Below, in pieces: positions 47,828 through 56,172 of a stretch of 64,000 nt of DNA (position 1 is the stretch's first letter; every line of letters starts with the position of its first letter). Origin of the DNA: Streptomyces spinoverrucosus (GTDB lineage: Bacteria; Actinomycetota; Actinomycetes; Streptomycetales; Streptomycetaceae); contig NZ_JADPZX010000001.1 in assembly GCF_015712165.1 (NCBI RefSeq), forward strand, positions 1,116,001 through 1,180,000, read 5' to 3'. Under the pieces are notes generated by a model that worked only from the letters and a program-made list of their open reading frames with translations, was not told the origin of the DNA and made no database searches. The translations under genes and the position numbers were made by a program.

Positions 47828-48565
47828 ATGACTGCTCAGCAGCCCCTCACCTACGACGCGTTCGTCGAACTCGCCGCCGCTGATTCAGCCGTCGTCGGCC
47901 TCGTCCTCAAGGGATCCCAGGCCCACGACGGCATGATCACCCCGTACTCCGACCACGACCTGTACGTGGTCGTCGCCGACGACGCCAGAACCGATCTGAC
48001 CCGGTTCTCGGGCCACCGCAGCGCCGAGCTCGACCTCGTCATCGTCACTCTCACCGAGTTCCGTGGGGCCGGGATGCCCTGTTGGGAACGCTACGCCCTC
48101 GCCCGTGCCCGGATCGTGCTCGACCGACTCGACGGAGGCATCGCCCGCATCCTTGCCGACCGGGCTCGGCTGGACGCCGATGAGGCGTTCCGGGACTCCG
48201 GCGGATGGCTCGACGCCTACACCAACTCCCTCTACCGCTCCGTCAAGAACCACCGAGACGGCCGGGCCCTTGCCGCTCGCCTCGACGCGGCCGACAGCAT
48301 GCGGTTCCTGCTCGAGCTGCTCTTCGCTCTCGACCGTCGCCCCCGCCCCTACAACAAGTACCTGGAGTGGGAGCTCGCCCGGCACCCGCTGCCGGGCTGG
48401 GACACCGACGTACTGCTCCGCTCCGTGGACCGCATCTCGGCCACGGGTGACGTAGCCCTGCAACGGCACCTCTTCACCCTTGTCGAGGCGGCGGCCCGAG
48501 AGGCCGGACACGACGAGGTGCTGGACGCATGGGGCGACGACCTTGACCTTGTGCGACCGCGATAG
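47828..48565 (+). CDS. nucleotidyltransferase-fold protein (aminoglycoside adenylyltransferase-like)
   Basis: The 245-residue protein has the minimal NTase signature GSQAHDGMITPYSDHDLYVVV, with the Asp-x-Asp pair, and a third acidic residue in ELDLVIV, so it should bind Mg-NTP. An all-helical C-terminal half (LYRSVKNHRDGRALAARLDA, KYLEWELARHPLPGW) resembles those of antibiotic or tRNA-type NTases. Target is unknown; it could adenylylate a small molecule. GGAG lies about 10 nt before the ATG. It converges with the dihydrofolate reductase-like remnant. Confidence 0.75.
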   Translation: MTAQQPLTYDAFVELAAADSAVVGLVLKGSQAHDGMITPYSDHDLYVVVADDARTDLTRFSGHRSAELDLVIVTLTEFRGAGMPCWERYALARARIVLDRLDGGIARILADRARLDADEAFRDSGGWLDAYTNSLYRSVKNHRDGRALAARLDAADSMRFLLELLFALDRRPRPYNKYLEWELARHPLPGWDTDVLLRSVDRISATGDVALQRHLFTLVEAAAREAGHDEVLDAWGDDLDLVRPR

Positions 48566-48613
48566 GCCGCCATCCAGGCCCTGAACGGACGGACGCTCGG
48601 GTGGGCGGGCCGC

Positions 48614-49066
48614 CTAGCGCGCCACGCGGTAGCGGAGGTAGACGACTGTCGAGGTGAAGGCGCGGGTCTCGACGAGTTCGAGATCCACCCGGCGCTCGCG
48701 CTGGGGAAAGAACGGAATGCCACCGCCGACCAGCACCGGGTAGACCCTGGCCCGGTACTCGTCGATCAGACCCAGCGCGGCCGCCTCGGCGGCGAGCGTC
48801 GCGCCGCCGATCGCGATGTCGCCCTCCCCCGGCTCGGCTCGCAACCGCTCGATCTCCTCCGCCAGGCAGCCGGAGGCCAGGCGGGCATTGCCCTGCACCG
48901 CCGACAGCGTGTTGGAGAACACCACCTTGGGGAGCGCCTTCCAGATCGCGGCCCACTCCAGCCTTGAGTCGTCGAGCGATGGATCCTGGTCGGTGGTCTC
49001 CCAGTACAGGTGGACGCCGACGCAGCCGTCAAGTGAGACGTTCATCGAATAGGTCACGCTGCGCAT
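48614..49066 (-). CDS. dihydrofolate reductase family protein with internal deletions (possibly decayed)
   Basis: The 150-residue product has an intact start (MRSVTYSMNVSLDG, AGGAGGA 6 nt upstream) and an intact C-terminal half (KVVFSNTLSAVQGNARLA, DIAIGGATLAAEAAALGLIDEYR, VLVGGGIPFF) of the RibD_C/DHFR family. Family members I know are about 185-190 residues and have a GPDGDFDW-type segment and a GRRLYETM-type segment between residue 14 and the YWET motif. Here both are missing and only VGVHL separates DGC from YWETTDQ. The frame is kept. The protein may be non-functional because part of the nucleotide/substrate site is lost. Confidence 0.7.
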   Translation of the reverse strand: MRSVTYSMNVSLDGCVGVHLYWETTDQDPSLDDSRLEWAAIWKALPKVVFSNTLSAVQGNARLASGCLAEEIERLRAEPGEGDIAIGGATLAAEAAALGLIDEYRARVYPVLVGGGIPFFPQRERRVDLELVETRAFTSTVVYLRYRVAR

Positions 49067-49176
49067 CGGAAGTCCTCCTCGGTGACGGGTTCGACCGTAC
49101 GACCGCCGGACGCCGACCAGGCGTGCCCCGGCGGCGTCGCGCCTCGATGTTTTCACCACGGGCCGCCGAACTGTGC

Positions 49177-49306
49177 TAGATTCCCGGCGTTGCAGTTGTG
49201 GTACCCATGAACCTATGTGCGCCTGACGGGAATGTTTCTCCTTCAGGCGCATTGTTTGTTTTCCGGGATCTCCGGATGGGGCCTCTGCCTACAGAAGGAG
49301 AAGGAC
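49177..49306 (+). promoter_or_regulatory. cold-shock gene promoter and structured 5' leader
   Basis: TAGATT at 49177-49182 is a possible -10 element. The transcript would carry a leader of about 115 nt containing a perfect 9-bp hairpin, TGCGCCTGA (49218-49226) with TCAGGCGCA (49243-49251), a 16-nt loop and an immediately following T-rich tract TTGTTTGTTTT. The arrangement looks like an intrinsic terminator or thermosensitive attenuator ahead of the GAAGGAG ribosome binding site. Confidence 0.6.
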
Positions 49307-49510
49307 ATGGCACAGGGAACCGTGAAGTGGTTCAACGCCGAAAAGGGTTTCGGCTTCATCCAGCAGGACGGCGGCGGTCCCGACGTCTTCGCCCACTACT
49401 CGAACATCGCGACGCAGGGCTTCCGTGAGCTCCAGGAGGGCCAGCGCGTCTCCTTCGACGTCACGCAGGGCCAGAAGGGCCCGCAGGCGGAGAACATCGT
49501 CCCCGCCTGA
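49307..49510 (+). CDS. cspA: CspA-family cold-shock protein
   Basis: The 67-residue OB-fold protein reads [18 protein letters not shown] with RNP1 KGFGFI and RNP2 DVFAHYSNI, where the usual VFVHFSAI is slightly altered. It binds single-stranded RNA and DNA as a chaperone. GAAGGAG lies 6-7 nt before the ATG. A longer open frame upstream runs through the leader hairpin and is not used. Its transcript likely extends, past a strong hairpin, into the DEAD-box helicase gene. Confidence 0.97.
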   Translation: MAQGTVKWFNAEKGFGFIQQDGGGPDVFAHYSNIATQGFRELQEGQRVSFDVTQGQKGPQAENIVPA

Positions 49511-49528
49511 TCGCCGGACGCGTATCCG

Positions 49529-49568
49529 ACCGGGGTCCGCACCGTCACGGTGCGGACCCCGGTTTGTG
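49529..49568 (+). terminator. very strong hairpin between cspA and the DEAD-box gene
   Basis: ACCGGGGTCCGCACCGT (49529-49545) and ACGGTGCGGACCCCGGT (49547-49563) form a 17-bp perfect inverted repeat around one base, followed by TTGTG. It lies 18 nt after the cspA stop and 27 nt before the helicase start, so it should limit readthrough to the helicase. Confidence 0.85.
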
Positions 49569-49594
49569 CTGTTTCCAGGAAGGCAAACAACCGC

Positions 49595-51286
49595 ATGCCC
49601 CGCAGACCCCAGAAGTCGAACCGGCGCGCCTCGTCGCCCCCACCGTCCGCGTCTTCGCCCAGGGAATTCCAGCTGCCGGAAAGCACCACACCCGCACTTC
49701 CCGCCGTCGAGGACTTCGCCGGTCTGGACATGCCCGCGGGGCTGCTGAAGACCCTCACCGCACAAGGCGTCACCACCCCCTTTCCCATCCAGGCCGCCAC
49801 GCTGCCCAACTCGCTCGCCGGCCGTGACCTGCTGGGACGGGGACGCACCGGCTCCGGCAAGACCCTCGCGTTCGGGCTGGCGCTCCTGGCCCGCACGGCC
49901 GGACGGCGCGCGGAGCCCAAGGCACCTCTCGCCCTCGTGCTGGTGCCCACCCGTGAACTCGCCCAACAGGTGACGGACGCGCTGACCCCCTACGCGACGG
50001 CGGTGAACCTCAGGCTGGCCACCGTGGTCGGCGGGCTGTCCATCACCAAGCAGGCCGCCACGCTCCGGCGCGGCGCCGAGGTGCTCGTGGCGACCCCCGG
50101 CCGGCTCAACGACCTGGTGGCCCAGGGTGACTGCGTGCTCGACAGCGTACGCATCACGGTGCTGGACGAAGCCGACCAGATGACCGACATGGGCTTCCTG
50201 CCGCAGATCACCAAGCTGATCCAGCAGGTACGGCCCGACGGACAGCGCATGCTCTTCTCGGCCACCCTGGACGGCAACATCGACCGCCTGGTGCAGCGGT
50301 TCCTGACCGACCCCGTGGTGCACTCCGTGGACCCGTCCGCGGGGGCGGTGACCACCATGGAGCACCACGTGCTCCACGTCCAGGACGAGACCGACAAGAA
50401 GGCGGTCACCACGCGCATCGCGGCCCGTGACGGCCGGGTCATCCTGTTCCTCGACACCAAGAGGTCCGCCGACCGGCTCACCAAACGGCTCCTGGCAGTC
50501 GGTGTCCGCGCGGCGGCACTGCACGGAGGCCGCTCCCAGCCGCAGCGGAATCGCACCCTGGAGCAGTTCAAGAAGGGCCAGGTCACCGCGCTGGTGGCGA
50601 CGAACGTCGCGGCCCGGGGTATACACATCGACGACCTCGACCTCGTCGTCAACGTCGATCCCCCCGCCGACCACAAGGACTACCTCCACCGGGGCGGCCG
50701 CACGGCCCGCGCCGGCGGCTCCGGCAGCGTGGTCACGCTGGTCCTGCCCGACCAGAAACGGGACGTCACCCGGCTCATGTCGGACGCGGGCATCCGCCCC
50801 CGGACTGCCCGCATCACGTCGAACGACACGGAACTGGCCACCATCACCGGTGCGCGCGAGCCTTCCGGCGTACCCGTCACCATCGAGGTCCCGCAGCAGT
50901 CGGCACCGTCGGCATCCCGCCCGGACCGGAAGACCGGCACCGAGCCGGGCAGGCGTTCCAGCCGCCGCCGAAAGGGCGGCGGGGCCGGGGCCGCGACAGT
51001 CGCGGCCACCGGGACGGGGGGCCGGGGCTCGGACCGCCGGGCCGCGGGCCGGGCGGCAGCGGCTGGTGGCTCCTCGGCAACCAGCGGGCGCGGTTCAGCC
51101 CGCCGGACGGGAGCCGACAGGGCCACGGGTGGTGGCGTCGGCGCGGGCGACCGCAGATCCGACCGCCGGTCCGCGAACGGTGCGGCGACCGGCACTGCCT
51201 CCGGCAAGGTCGTCCGCGGATCCGGCCGACGGGCGGCGGCCGACGGAGCCACGGGCGGCGCGGCCGGCACCGGGGCACATCGCTGA
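49595..51286 (+). CDS. DEAD-box RNA helicase
   Basis: The 563-residue protein has all core motifs: Q-motif region PFPIQAATLP, Walker A GRTGSGKT, PTRELA, TPGR, VLDEADQM, SAT, and in the second RecA domain HGGRSQ, ATNVAARG and HRGGRTARAG (usual HRIGRTGRAG). The last about 150 residues are a low-complexity Arg/Gly/Ala-rich tail with [12 protein letters not shown] repeats that probably binds RNA. It unwinds RNA duplexes, typically in cold adaptation, and follows cspA by 84 nt, past a hairpin. The ATG at 49595 is 12 nt from AGGAAGG. Confidence 0.93.
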   Translation: MPRRPQKSNRRASSPPPSASSPREFQLPESTTPALPAVEDFAGLDMPAGLLKTLTAQGVTTPFPIQAATLPNSLAGRDLLGRGRTGSGKTLAFGLALLARTAGRRAEPKAPLALVLVPTRELAQQVTDALTPYATAVNLRLATVVGGLSITKQAATLRRGAEVLVATPGRLNDLVAQGDCVLDSVRITVLDEADQMTDMGFLPQITKLIQQVRPDGQRMLFSATLDGNIDRLVQRFLTDPVVHSVDPSAGAVTTMEHHVLHVQDETDKKAVTTRIAARDGRVILFLDTKRSADRLTKRLLAVGVRAAALHGGRSQPQRNRTLEQFKKGQVTALVATNVAARGIHIDDLDLVVNVDPPADHKDYLHRGGRTARAGGSGSVVTLVLPDQKRDVTRLMSDAGIRPRTARITSNDTELATITGAREPSGVPVTIEVPQQSAPSASRPDRKTGTEPGRRSSRRRKGGGAGAATVAATGTGGRGSDRRAAGRAAAAGGSSATSGRGSARRTGADRATGGGVGAGDRRSDRRSANGAATGTASGKVVRGSGRRAAADGATGGAAGTGAHR

Positions 51287-51419
51287 CCTGCCGCATGGCA
51301 CGGCAGACGTCGATGCACGCGCTGGAACTACTCAGGCGTCGGACGCGGGTTCCGACTGCCCTTGTGTCGGGAGCGGGCTGGCACCATGGGTGAGTGCAGT
51401 GGAGCAGACGGGAGGGTTC

Positions 51420-52109
51420 ATGCCTGCCGACGGTCATCACGTCATCGTCTTCGATGTCAACGAGACGCTCAGTGATCTCACCCCGCTGCGTCTCCGGTTC
51501 GAGGACATCGGCGCCCCCGGGCATCTGATGCCGACCTGGTTCGCCGGGGTACTGCGAGACGGATTCGCGCTGACGATCGCCGGGGCGTACGCGGACTTCG
51601 CGGCCGTCGGGCGCGACGGAGTACGGGCGGTGCTGTCCGGCGTGGAGGGCTGGACAGGGGACGTGGACGCGGCAGCCCAGCACGTCCTGGACGGCTTCGC
51701 CCACCTGGACGTGCACCCCGATGTCCCGGACGGTGTACGGCAGTTGAGTGCCGCGGGCTACCGGCTGGTGGCCATGACCAACGGCAGCGCCGCCCTGACC
51801 GAACGGCTGCTTTCCAGGGCGGGACTGCTGGACCGCTTCGCGGCCGTGCTCGACGTGGGCGGCCCGCGCTGCTGGAAGCCCGCCCCGGCCGCCTACCGGT
51901 ACGCCGTCGACCGGGCCGGAGTACAACCGGACCAGGCCCTGATGGTCGCCGTGCATCCCTGGGACATCGACGGAGCACGACGAGCCGGACTGGGCGGCGC
52001 CTGGCTACGGCGCGGAGTCCCCGCCTATCCCCGGACGATGTCCGCGCCCACTCACATCGCCCAGGACCTGCGAGAACTCGCCGACGCTCTGGTCACACCC
52101 CGCACCTGA
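51420..52109 (+). CDS. HAD-superfamily hydrolase, haloacid dehalogenase type II
   Basis: The 229-residue protein has HAD motif I VFDVNETLSD (nucleophile Asp), motif II MTNGS, motif III Lys in CWKPAPAAYR, and the type II dehalogenase-like motif IV VAVHPWDIDGARRAGL. It probably hydrolyses 2-haloacids or phosphate esters. GGGAGGG lies 3-4 nt before the ATG; a GTG ten codons upstream is a weaker alternative. It is separate from the helicase tail by 133 nt and converges with the protease-nuclease gene. Confidence 0.87.
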   Translation: MPADGHHVIVFDVNETLSDLTPLRLRFEDIGAPGHLMPTWFAGVLRDGFALTIAGAYADFAAVGRDGVRAVLSGVEGWTGDVDAAAQHVLDGFAHLDVHPDVPDGVRQLSAAGYRLVAMTNGSAALTERLLSRAGLLDRFAAVLDVGGPRCWKPAPAAYRYAVDRAGVQPDQALMVAVHPWDIDGARRAGLGGAWLRRGVPAYPRTMSAPTHIAQDLRELADALVTPRT

Positions 52110-52174
52110 CCCCTCCGACGCGCGGAGAGCGCCCCCGTTCTTCTTCGCGGCAGAGGCCACTTTCGCAACAGGCC

Positions 52175-54052
52175 CTAGCTCCAGTCGATGTCGGACTGAC
52201 GCTCCAGCGGGACCCGCTCCTCCAGGGACTCCGGGACAACCAGCGTGTCCGCCGCGGTCATCGCGGTGGGGAAGCGCAGGCGGGTTCGCGTCTGGATCTC
52301 GGACAACCTGACCTGGAACACCCGGAACTCGTCCAGTTCGAGGGCCTCGGACACATCCAGGTTCTGCGTCAGCAGGAACGCCTTGGACTTGAGCTTGCCG
52401 TCCTCGGAGAAGACGAGCACCTTCCAGAACTCGCGCGGGAGTTTGACCCCCCGGAAGACACGGTCGTCCTCGTGGAAGACCGGACCGCCGAACACGCTGA
52501 CCTTGAGGTCGTCGACACGGACATCTTCGAAGACCGCGTCCTCCAGGTGGCCCCAGATGCCGTTGCGCCCGCTCTGGTTGAAGTCGTCCATCTGCGGAGT
52601 GATGTTGGTGTAGAAGAACGAGTCCTTGTTGGCCTTCTTCGCCTCGGGCAGCGAACCCCACACCACGTCGGCGCGGCGCGCTATATGGCCGCGGTCGAGC
52701 CGGTTGTCGCGGCCCTTGTACAGCTCGTTGCTGACCTGGGCGGCGGCCGGAAGGCGCGGGTCCTTGACGAAGTCGATGCCCTGCCGGTCGAGCTTCTTGA
52801 GGGTGCCACCGTCGATGTTCCAGCCCACCCAGAAGGCGAAGCGCCGCGATGTGCTGAGGGCCAGCGAGAAGTGCGTGTAGGGGACCACCTCGGACCCGTT
52901 GAGCCGGACGGCGTCCTGCTTGATCGACGGGTTGAGCTGCGGGGTGCCGATCGGTACGGCGAGGAAGCCCGGGTCGTAGCCGGTCACGGCCTCCAGCGAT
53001 TCGGGGTCCGGCGGGGCGAGGGTGATCTTCAGTTCGTCGAAGACCGCCTGGGGGAAGCAGGCCAGAGCGCGGTCCTCGGGGTCCGCGTCCCCCTCACCAC
53101 CGAAGTGCAGTCCGGCCATTACGTCCGTGGGCTTGCCGGAGCGGCTTGTGAACATCCAGACCGATCCGGAGTCGCCGGGCAGGCTGATCTCGTCGCCGTC
53201 CGCCGGATGCTTGGGGTCGGGGCCTATCTCGAAGCATTCGATCTCGCGCACTCCGACCGGCGCGCCGTAGTCGATGCTGACGATGGCGAAGGGCCTGCTC
53301 ACCACGCCGTGCGTGACCCCGGTGGTACGGCCGCTCTTGACGACCTTGTCGTCGATCTGCGGTTCGCCCAGCTTCGTCGGAGTGACATCGAGGTCGAGGA
53401 TGTCCATGGCGAAATCACGGTCTGTGACCGTCGACACCGCGCAGTCGCCGCCCCTGCCGAGGTGGGCGCGCTTGAGCCGGCCGAGGCTGTTCAGTGCGAC
53501 GCGGCTGTCGTCCTTCTTGCCGGGCTGCACGACCACGTCGCCGAGTTCGCCCTTCCGGCCGTTCAGCACGTGCCAGTTGCTCAGCAGGCAGGGCGAACCG
53601 TCGTTCCTGTCGAAGGCGATGCACCCGAAGGTGCCGGCGCTCACCTTGACGTTGCCGACGCTCACACCGGGACGGACCGGATCGACGCGCCGCTGCCGCT
53701 GCGGTGTCTCGCCCTCGTCCACCACGAGGAAGTGCGGCTTGTAGGAGCGCTGGACGACGTCGGTCGGTACCTCGACGCCGCCTCCTATGTCGATGACGGC
53801 GGGGATCTCGGCGGTCCTCAGTTCCTCCAGTTCCTCCGGCCGGACCTTTTTGTCGACCGTGAACTGAAGGGCCAGTTCCTTCCCCGGTTCCCCGTTCGTC
53901 TCCTTGTACCCGATACCGACCGAGGACACATTCGGGTCGCTGAGGAAGCTCGATCCCCGGGCACGGATGAACTGCTTGAGGTCACCGATCAGCTTGTCCT
54001 GGCCGCTTGCGGAGGGCTTGGGATTGGTGGAGGCACGCTTCTTGGCAGCCAT
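52175..54052 (-). CDS. fusion of trypsin-like serine protease and DNA/RNA non-specific endonuclease
   Basis: The 625-residue protein has no signal peptide. Residues about 30-345 form a trypsin-like protease with a likely triad His161 (SNWHVL), Asp203 (GGDCAV) and Ser295 (LPGDSGSVW). Residues about 360-600 form a NucA/NUC1-type endonuclease with DRGH at 453-456 (His456 general base), TNITPQ at 482-487 and the Mg-ligand FNQ at 491-493 followed by W500 and E504. Both active sites look complete. This pairing suggests a nuclease released or switched on by proteolysis, as in bacterial conflict or suicide systems; that is inference. GAAGGGGG precedes the ATG. A decayed CHAT-protease gene lies divergently upstream. 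Confidence 0.87.
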   Translation of the reverse strand: MAAKKRASTNPKPSASGQDKLIGDLKQFIRARGSSFLSDPNVSSVGIGYKETNGEPGKELALQFTVDKKVRPEELEELRTAEIPAVIDIGGGVEVPTDVVQRSYKPHFLVVDEGETPQRQRRVDPVRPGVSVGNVKVSAGTFGCIAFDRNDGSPCLLSNWHVLNGRKGELGDVVVQPGKKDDSRVALNSLGRLKRAHLGRGGDCAVSTVTDRDFAMDILDLDVTPTKLGEPQIDDKVVKSGRTTGVTHGVVSRPFAIVSIDYGAPVGVREIECFEIGPDPKHPADGDEISLPGDSGSVWMFTSRSGKPTDVMAGLHFGGEGDADPEDRALACFPQAVFDELKITLAPPDPESLEAVTGYDPGFLAVPIGTPQLNPSIKQDAVRLNGSEVVPYTHFSLALSTSRRFAFWVGWNIDGGTLKKLDRQGIDFVKDPRLPAAAQVSNELYKGRDNRLDRGHIARRADVVWGSLPEAKKANKDSFFYTNITPQMDDFNQSGRNGIWGHLEDAVFEDVRVDDLKVSVFGGPVFHEDDRVFRGVKLPREFWKVLVFSEDGKLKSKAFLLTQNLDVSEALELDEFRVFQVRLSEIQTRTRLRFPTAMTAADTLVVPESLEERVPLERQSDIDWS

Positions 54053-54304
54053 GGAAGGCCCCCTTCACGCATGGAGTTCAGGCGTGAGAAGCCGTACCGA
54101 AATCATGGGGATCCAGCGGTGGTTGAAACCGAAGCGAACGGCCTGGGCTTCCCGCGCTGTCGTGCACTTCCAGCATACGAGCCCCGAAAATGTACCGCCA
54201 TGTACGGCACTGAAAGCAGGCGAACGTTCAACGATATTTGGTTGCATCGCCTACAACTCCCAACAAGCTCAACGTGGTTGGGAAGGGAGGGGAGACGATC
54301 TCTT
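54053..54304. promoter_or_regulatory. intergenic region upstream of the protease-nuclease gene
   Basis: This stretch is less GC-rich than its surroundings and probably contains the protease-nuclease promoter. An inverted repeat CCCAAC...GTTGGG (54259-54264 and 54277-54282) and the pair CACGC...GCGTG (about 54066-54085) are visible. It may also contain a deletion scar, since the CHAT gene that follows lacks its own beginning. Confidence 0.4.
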
Positions 54305-55361
54305 GATCGACGCCGAAGGAGTGCCGATCGATCGGTGGCTCGCTCCACAGGGCGAGCAGCCGGGCCCGCCCCCTGGCCGACCTGCTGGACACCATCGTGG
54401 CCCGCTCCCAGGAGGCGTTCGATCTCACCCCGGACCACTCCCCGCAGTGGTGGCGTGCCTGCCACTACTACGAACAGGCGATCGCCGCGGTCCGGCCGCG
54501 CAGCCCCGAGCCGGCCGCCCTCTCGTACAACCTGGCGGTCGGCCTCCGGCTGCGCCACGACCGAGGCGCCGACGCCCGGGACCGGCGCCGGGCCGCGGAG
54601 TCGCTGCGCCGCGCCGCCCGGATCGGACTCGCACACAGCCCCCAGGTCGCACTGCTCGCCGCCCGCACCCTGGGGGACTGGGCGGCCGAACGGGAGGCGT
54701 GGGACGAGTCCGCGCGCGCGTACGCCATCGGGCTGAAGGCCATGCACCGACTGGTGCGCGCGCAGACCACCCGGGCACAGCGCGAGACCTGGCTGCGCAG
54801 GGCACAGCGGCTTCCGGCCCGCGCGGCCTTCGCCATGGTGACGGCCGGGCGGGCGACGCGGGCCGCCACCGGCGTCGAACACGGCCGGGCACTGGTGCTC
54901 TCCGCGTACCCCGATCAACCGCTGGACAGCGCGCTGCTGCTGGCGCAGAGCGCACTGACGCTGCGTGATGTGCTCGAACAACGCCTCACGTCGGCGCGTG
55001 TCGCCGTGCTGTCCGCCTGCGAGAGCGCGCTGTCGGGCACCGCCCTGCCCGACGAGGCCGTCGGACTGCCGACCGGTCTGAGCGAGGCCGGTGCGGCGGG
55101 GGTGGTCGGCAGCCCGTGGCGCGTACCCGACATCACCACCACCGTCCTCGTCTCGCGCTTCTACCAGAACTGGCGCCAGGGGGGACTGGAGCCCGCGCAC
55201 TACGACAGGCCCTGCGCACCTGGGACGGATCGCACCCCACTCGCGCGAACCAGCTCTTTCCAGGTCGTTCCGAGGGGCCGGGCGCGCGGCTGGCGATGCC
55301 GGCGGCAGCCGCCGTTGACCGGATCGAGTCGGCGTGGGATCGCCGCCCCGCCGGGACATAA
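54305..55361 (+). pseudogene. decayed TPR-CHAT domain protein
   Basis: The remaining frame encodes TPR-like helices (YYEQAIAAVRP, ESLRRAARIGL, WDESARAYAIGLKAMHRLV) and then the end of a CHAT caspase-like domain with the catalytic-Cys motif VLSACESALSG (Cys codon at 55018-55020) and GLPTGLSEAGAAGVVGS. Three defects are seen: no initiation region upstream of the stop at 54304-54306; a junction near 54890-54935 where GRALVLS passes straight to YPDQPLDSALLL, removing the expected catalytic-His HFACHG segment; and a frameshift near 55185-55205, since the C-terminal ARALRQALRTWDGSHP continues in the next frame to the stop at 55361. It would have been a protease of the caspase clan. Confidence 0.75.
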
Positions 55362-55428
55362 CGGGACACACAACGCATCGGCAGTGAGCCACAGTTACCG
55401 CTCAGGTACGGAGCGAGTTGGCACTTTC

Positions 55429-55450
55429 GTCACACAGAGAGTCGTGTGAC
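55429..55450. promoter_or_regulatory. inverted repeat upstream of the lipoprotein gene
   Basis: GTCACAC (55429-55435) and GTGTGAC (55444-55450) flank an 8-nt spacer, about 60 nt before the lipoprotein start. It could be an operator or a small hairpin in the leader. Confidence 0.45.
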
Positions 55451-55510
55451 ACTGGCGTCCCGTCCGCAGTGCGGACCACACTCCGCACCATCCCCCACGA
55501 GAAGTGCGCC

Positions 55511-56172
55511 GTGCGTTCTCTTCCTCTGCCGCTCGCTCTCACCGCGCGCCTGACCCCGGTCGTGGTGCTCGCCTGCGCGGGCTGGGCACTCACCTCCGGC
55601 CCTGAGTCCACCGCCCCCACCGCCCAGGACAGGGCGACGGACAAGACCGGGACCCAGTCCGCCTCGGCACCGTCCTCGACGGCCGCGCCGAAGACGTACA
55701 CCAAGGCCCCCGCGCCGTGCGGCAGCCTGGGCAAGGAGACGATCACGTCGCTGGTGCCCGGCGCCAAGACGGCCGGGAAGGAGATCACCTCGACGGACGC
55801 CTCGGTTCGCCGCACCTGCTCCTGGAACGCCCTCAAGGGCTACGACTACCGCTGGCTCGACGTCTCCTTCGAGATAGGCGACTCGGACGACGAGGCGCTC
55901 AAGCAGTACCAGGAGCGCGTCGCGGAGAAGAAGGGCGGCGGCGAGGTCCCCGGCGTGGGTGACGCGGCCTACTCCGTCGTGAACCTCACCACCGAGGACG
56001 ACCAGAAGACGCGCGAGGGCGTGGTGGTGGTGCGCGCCTCCAACGCGCTGGTGGTCGTCACGTACAACGGCTCCGACTTCGAGTCGAAGGAGGCGCCCAG
56101 CTCGGACGAGATGAACAAGGGCGCGATCAAGGCGGCCAAGGAGGCGGTGGCGGCGCTGGGGGCGGCCAGTAG
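55511..56172 (+). CDS. DUF3558-like lipoprotein with apparent frameshift at its 3' end
   Basis: The product starts with a lipoprotein signal (VRSLPLPLALTA through the lipobox VLAC, Cys near residue 22), a Thr/Ser/Ala-rich linker and an about 130-residue domain with APCGSLGKETITSLV and RRTCSWNALKG (two cysteines), as in DUF3558. GAGAAG precedes the GTG start. The family usually ends near the EAVAALG segment. Here a G5 run (56158-56162) leaves TAG at 56170 out of frame by one base, so translation would continue over 900 codons antisense to the downstream genes. One more G would restore a normal stop. I therefore end it at 56172 and flag a frameshift or sequencing error. Confidence 0.7.

Noticed and set aside
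49217..49306. N-terminal extension of CspA through the leader hairpin
   Set aside because: CspA starts with MAQGTVKWF and has its own GAAGGAG; the extension is hairpin sequence.
54220..54232. GAACGTTC near the protease-nuclease promoter as a second SOS box
   Set aside because: The required 4-nt spacer between GAAC and GTTC is missing, so it is not a LexA site.
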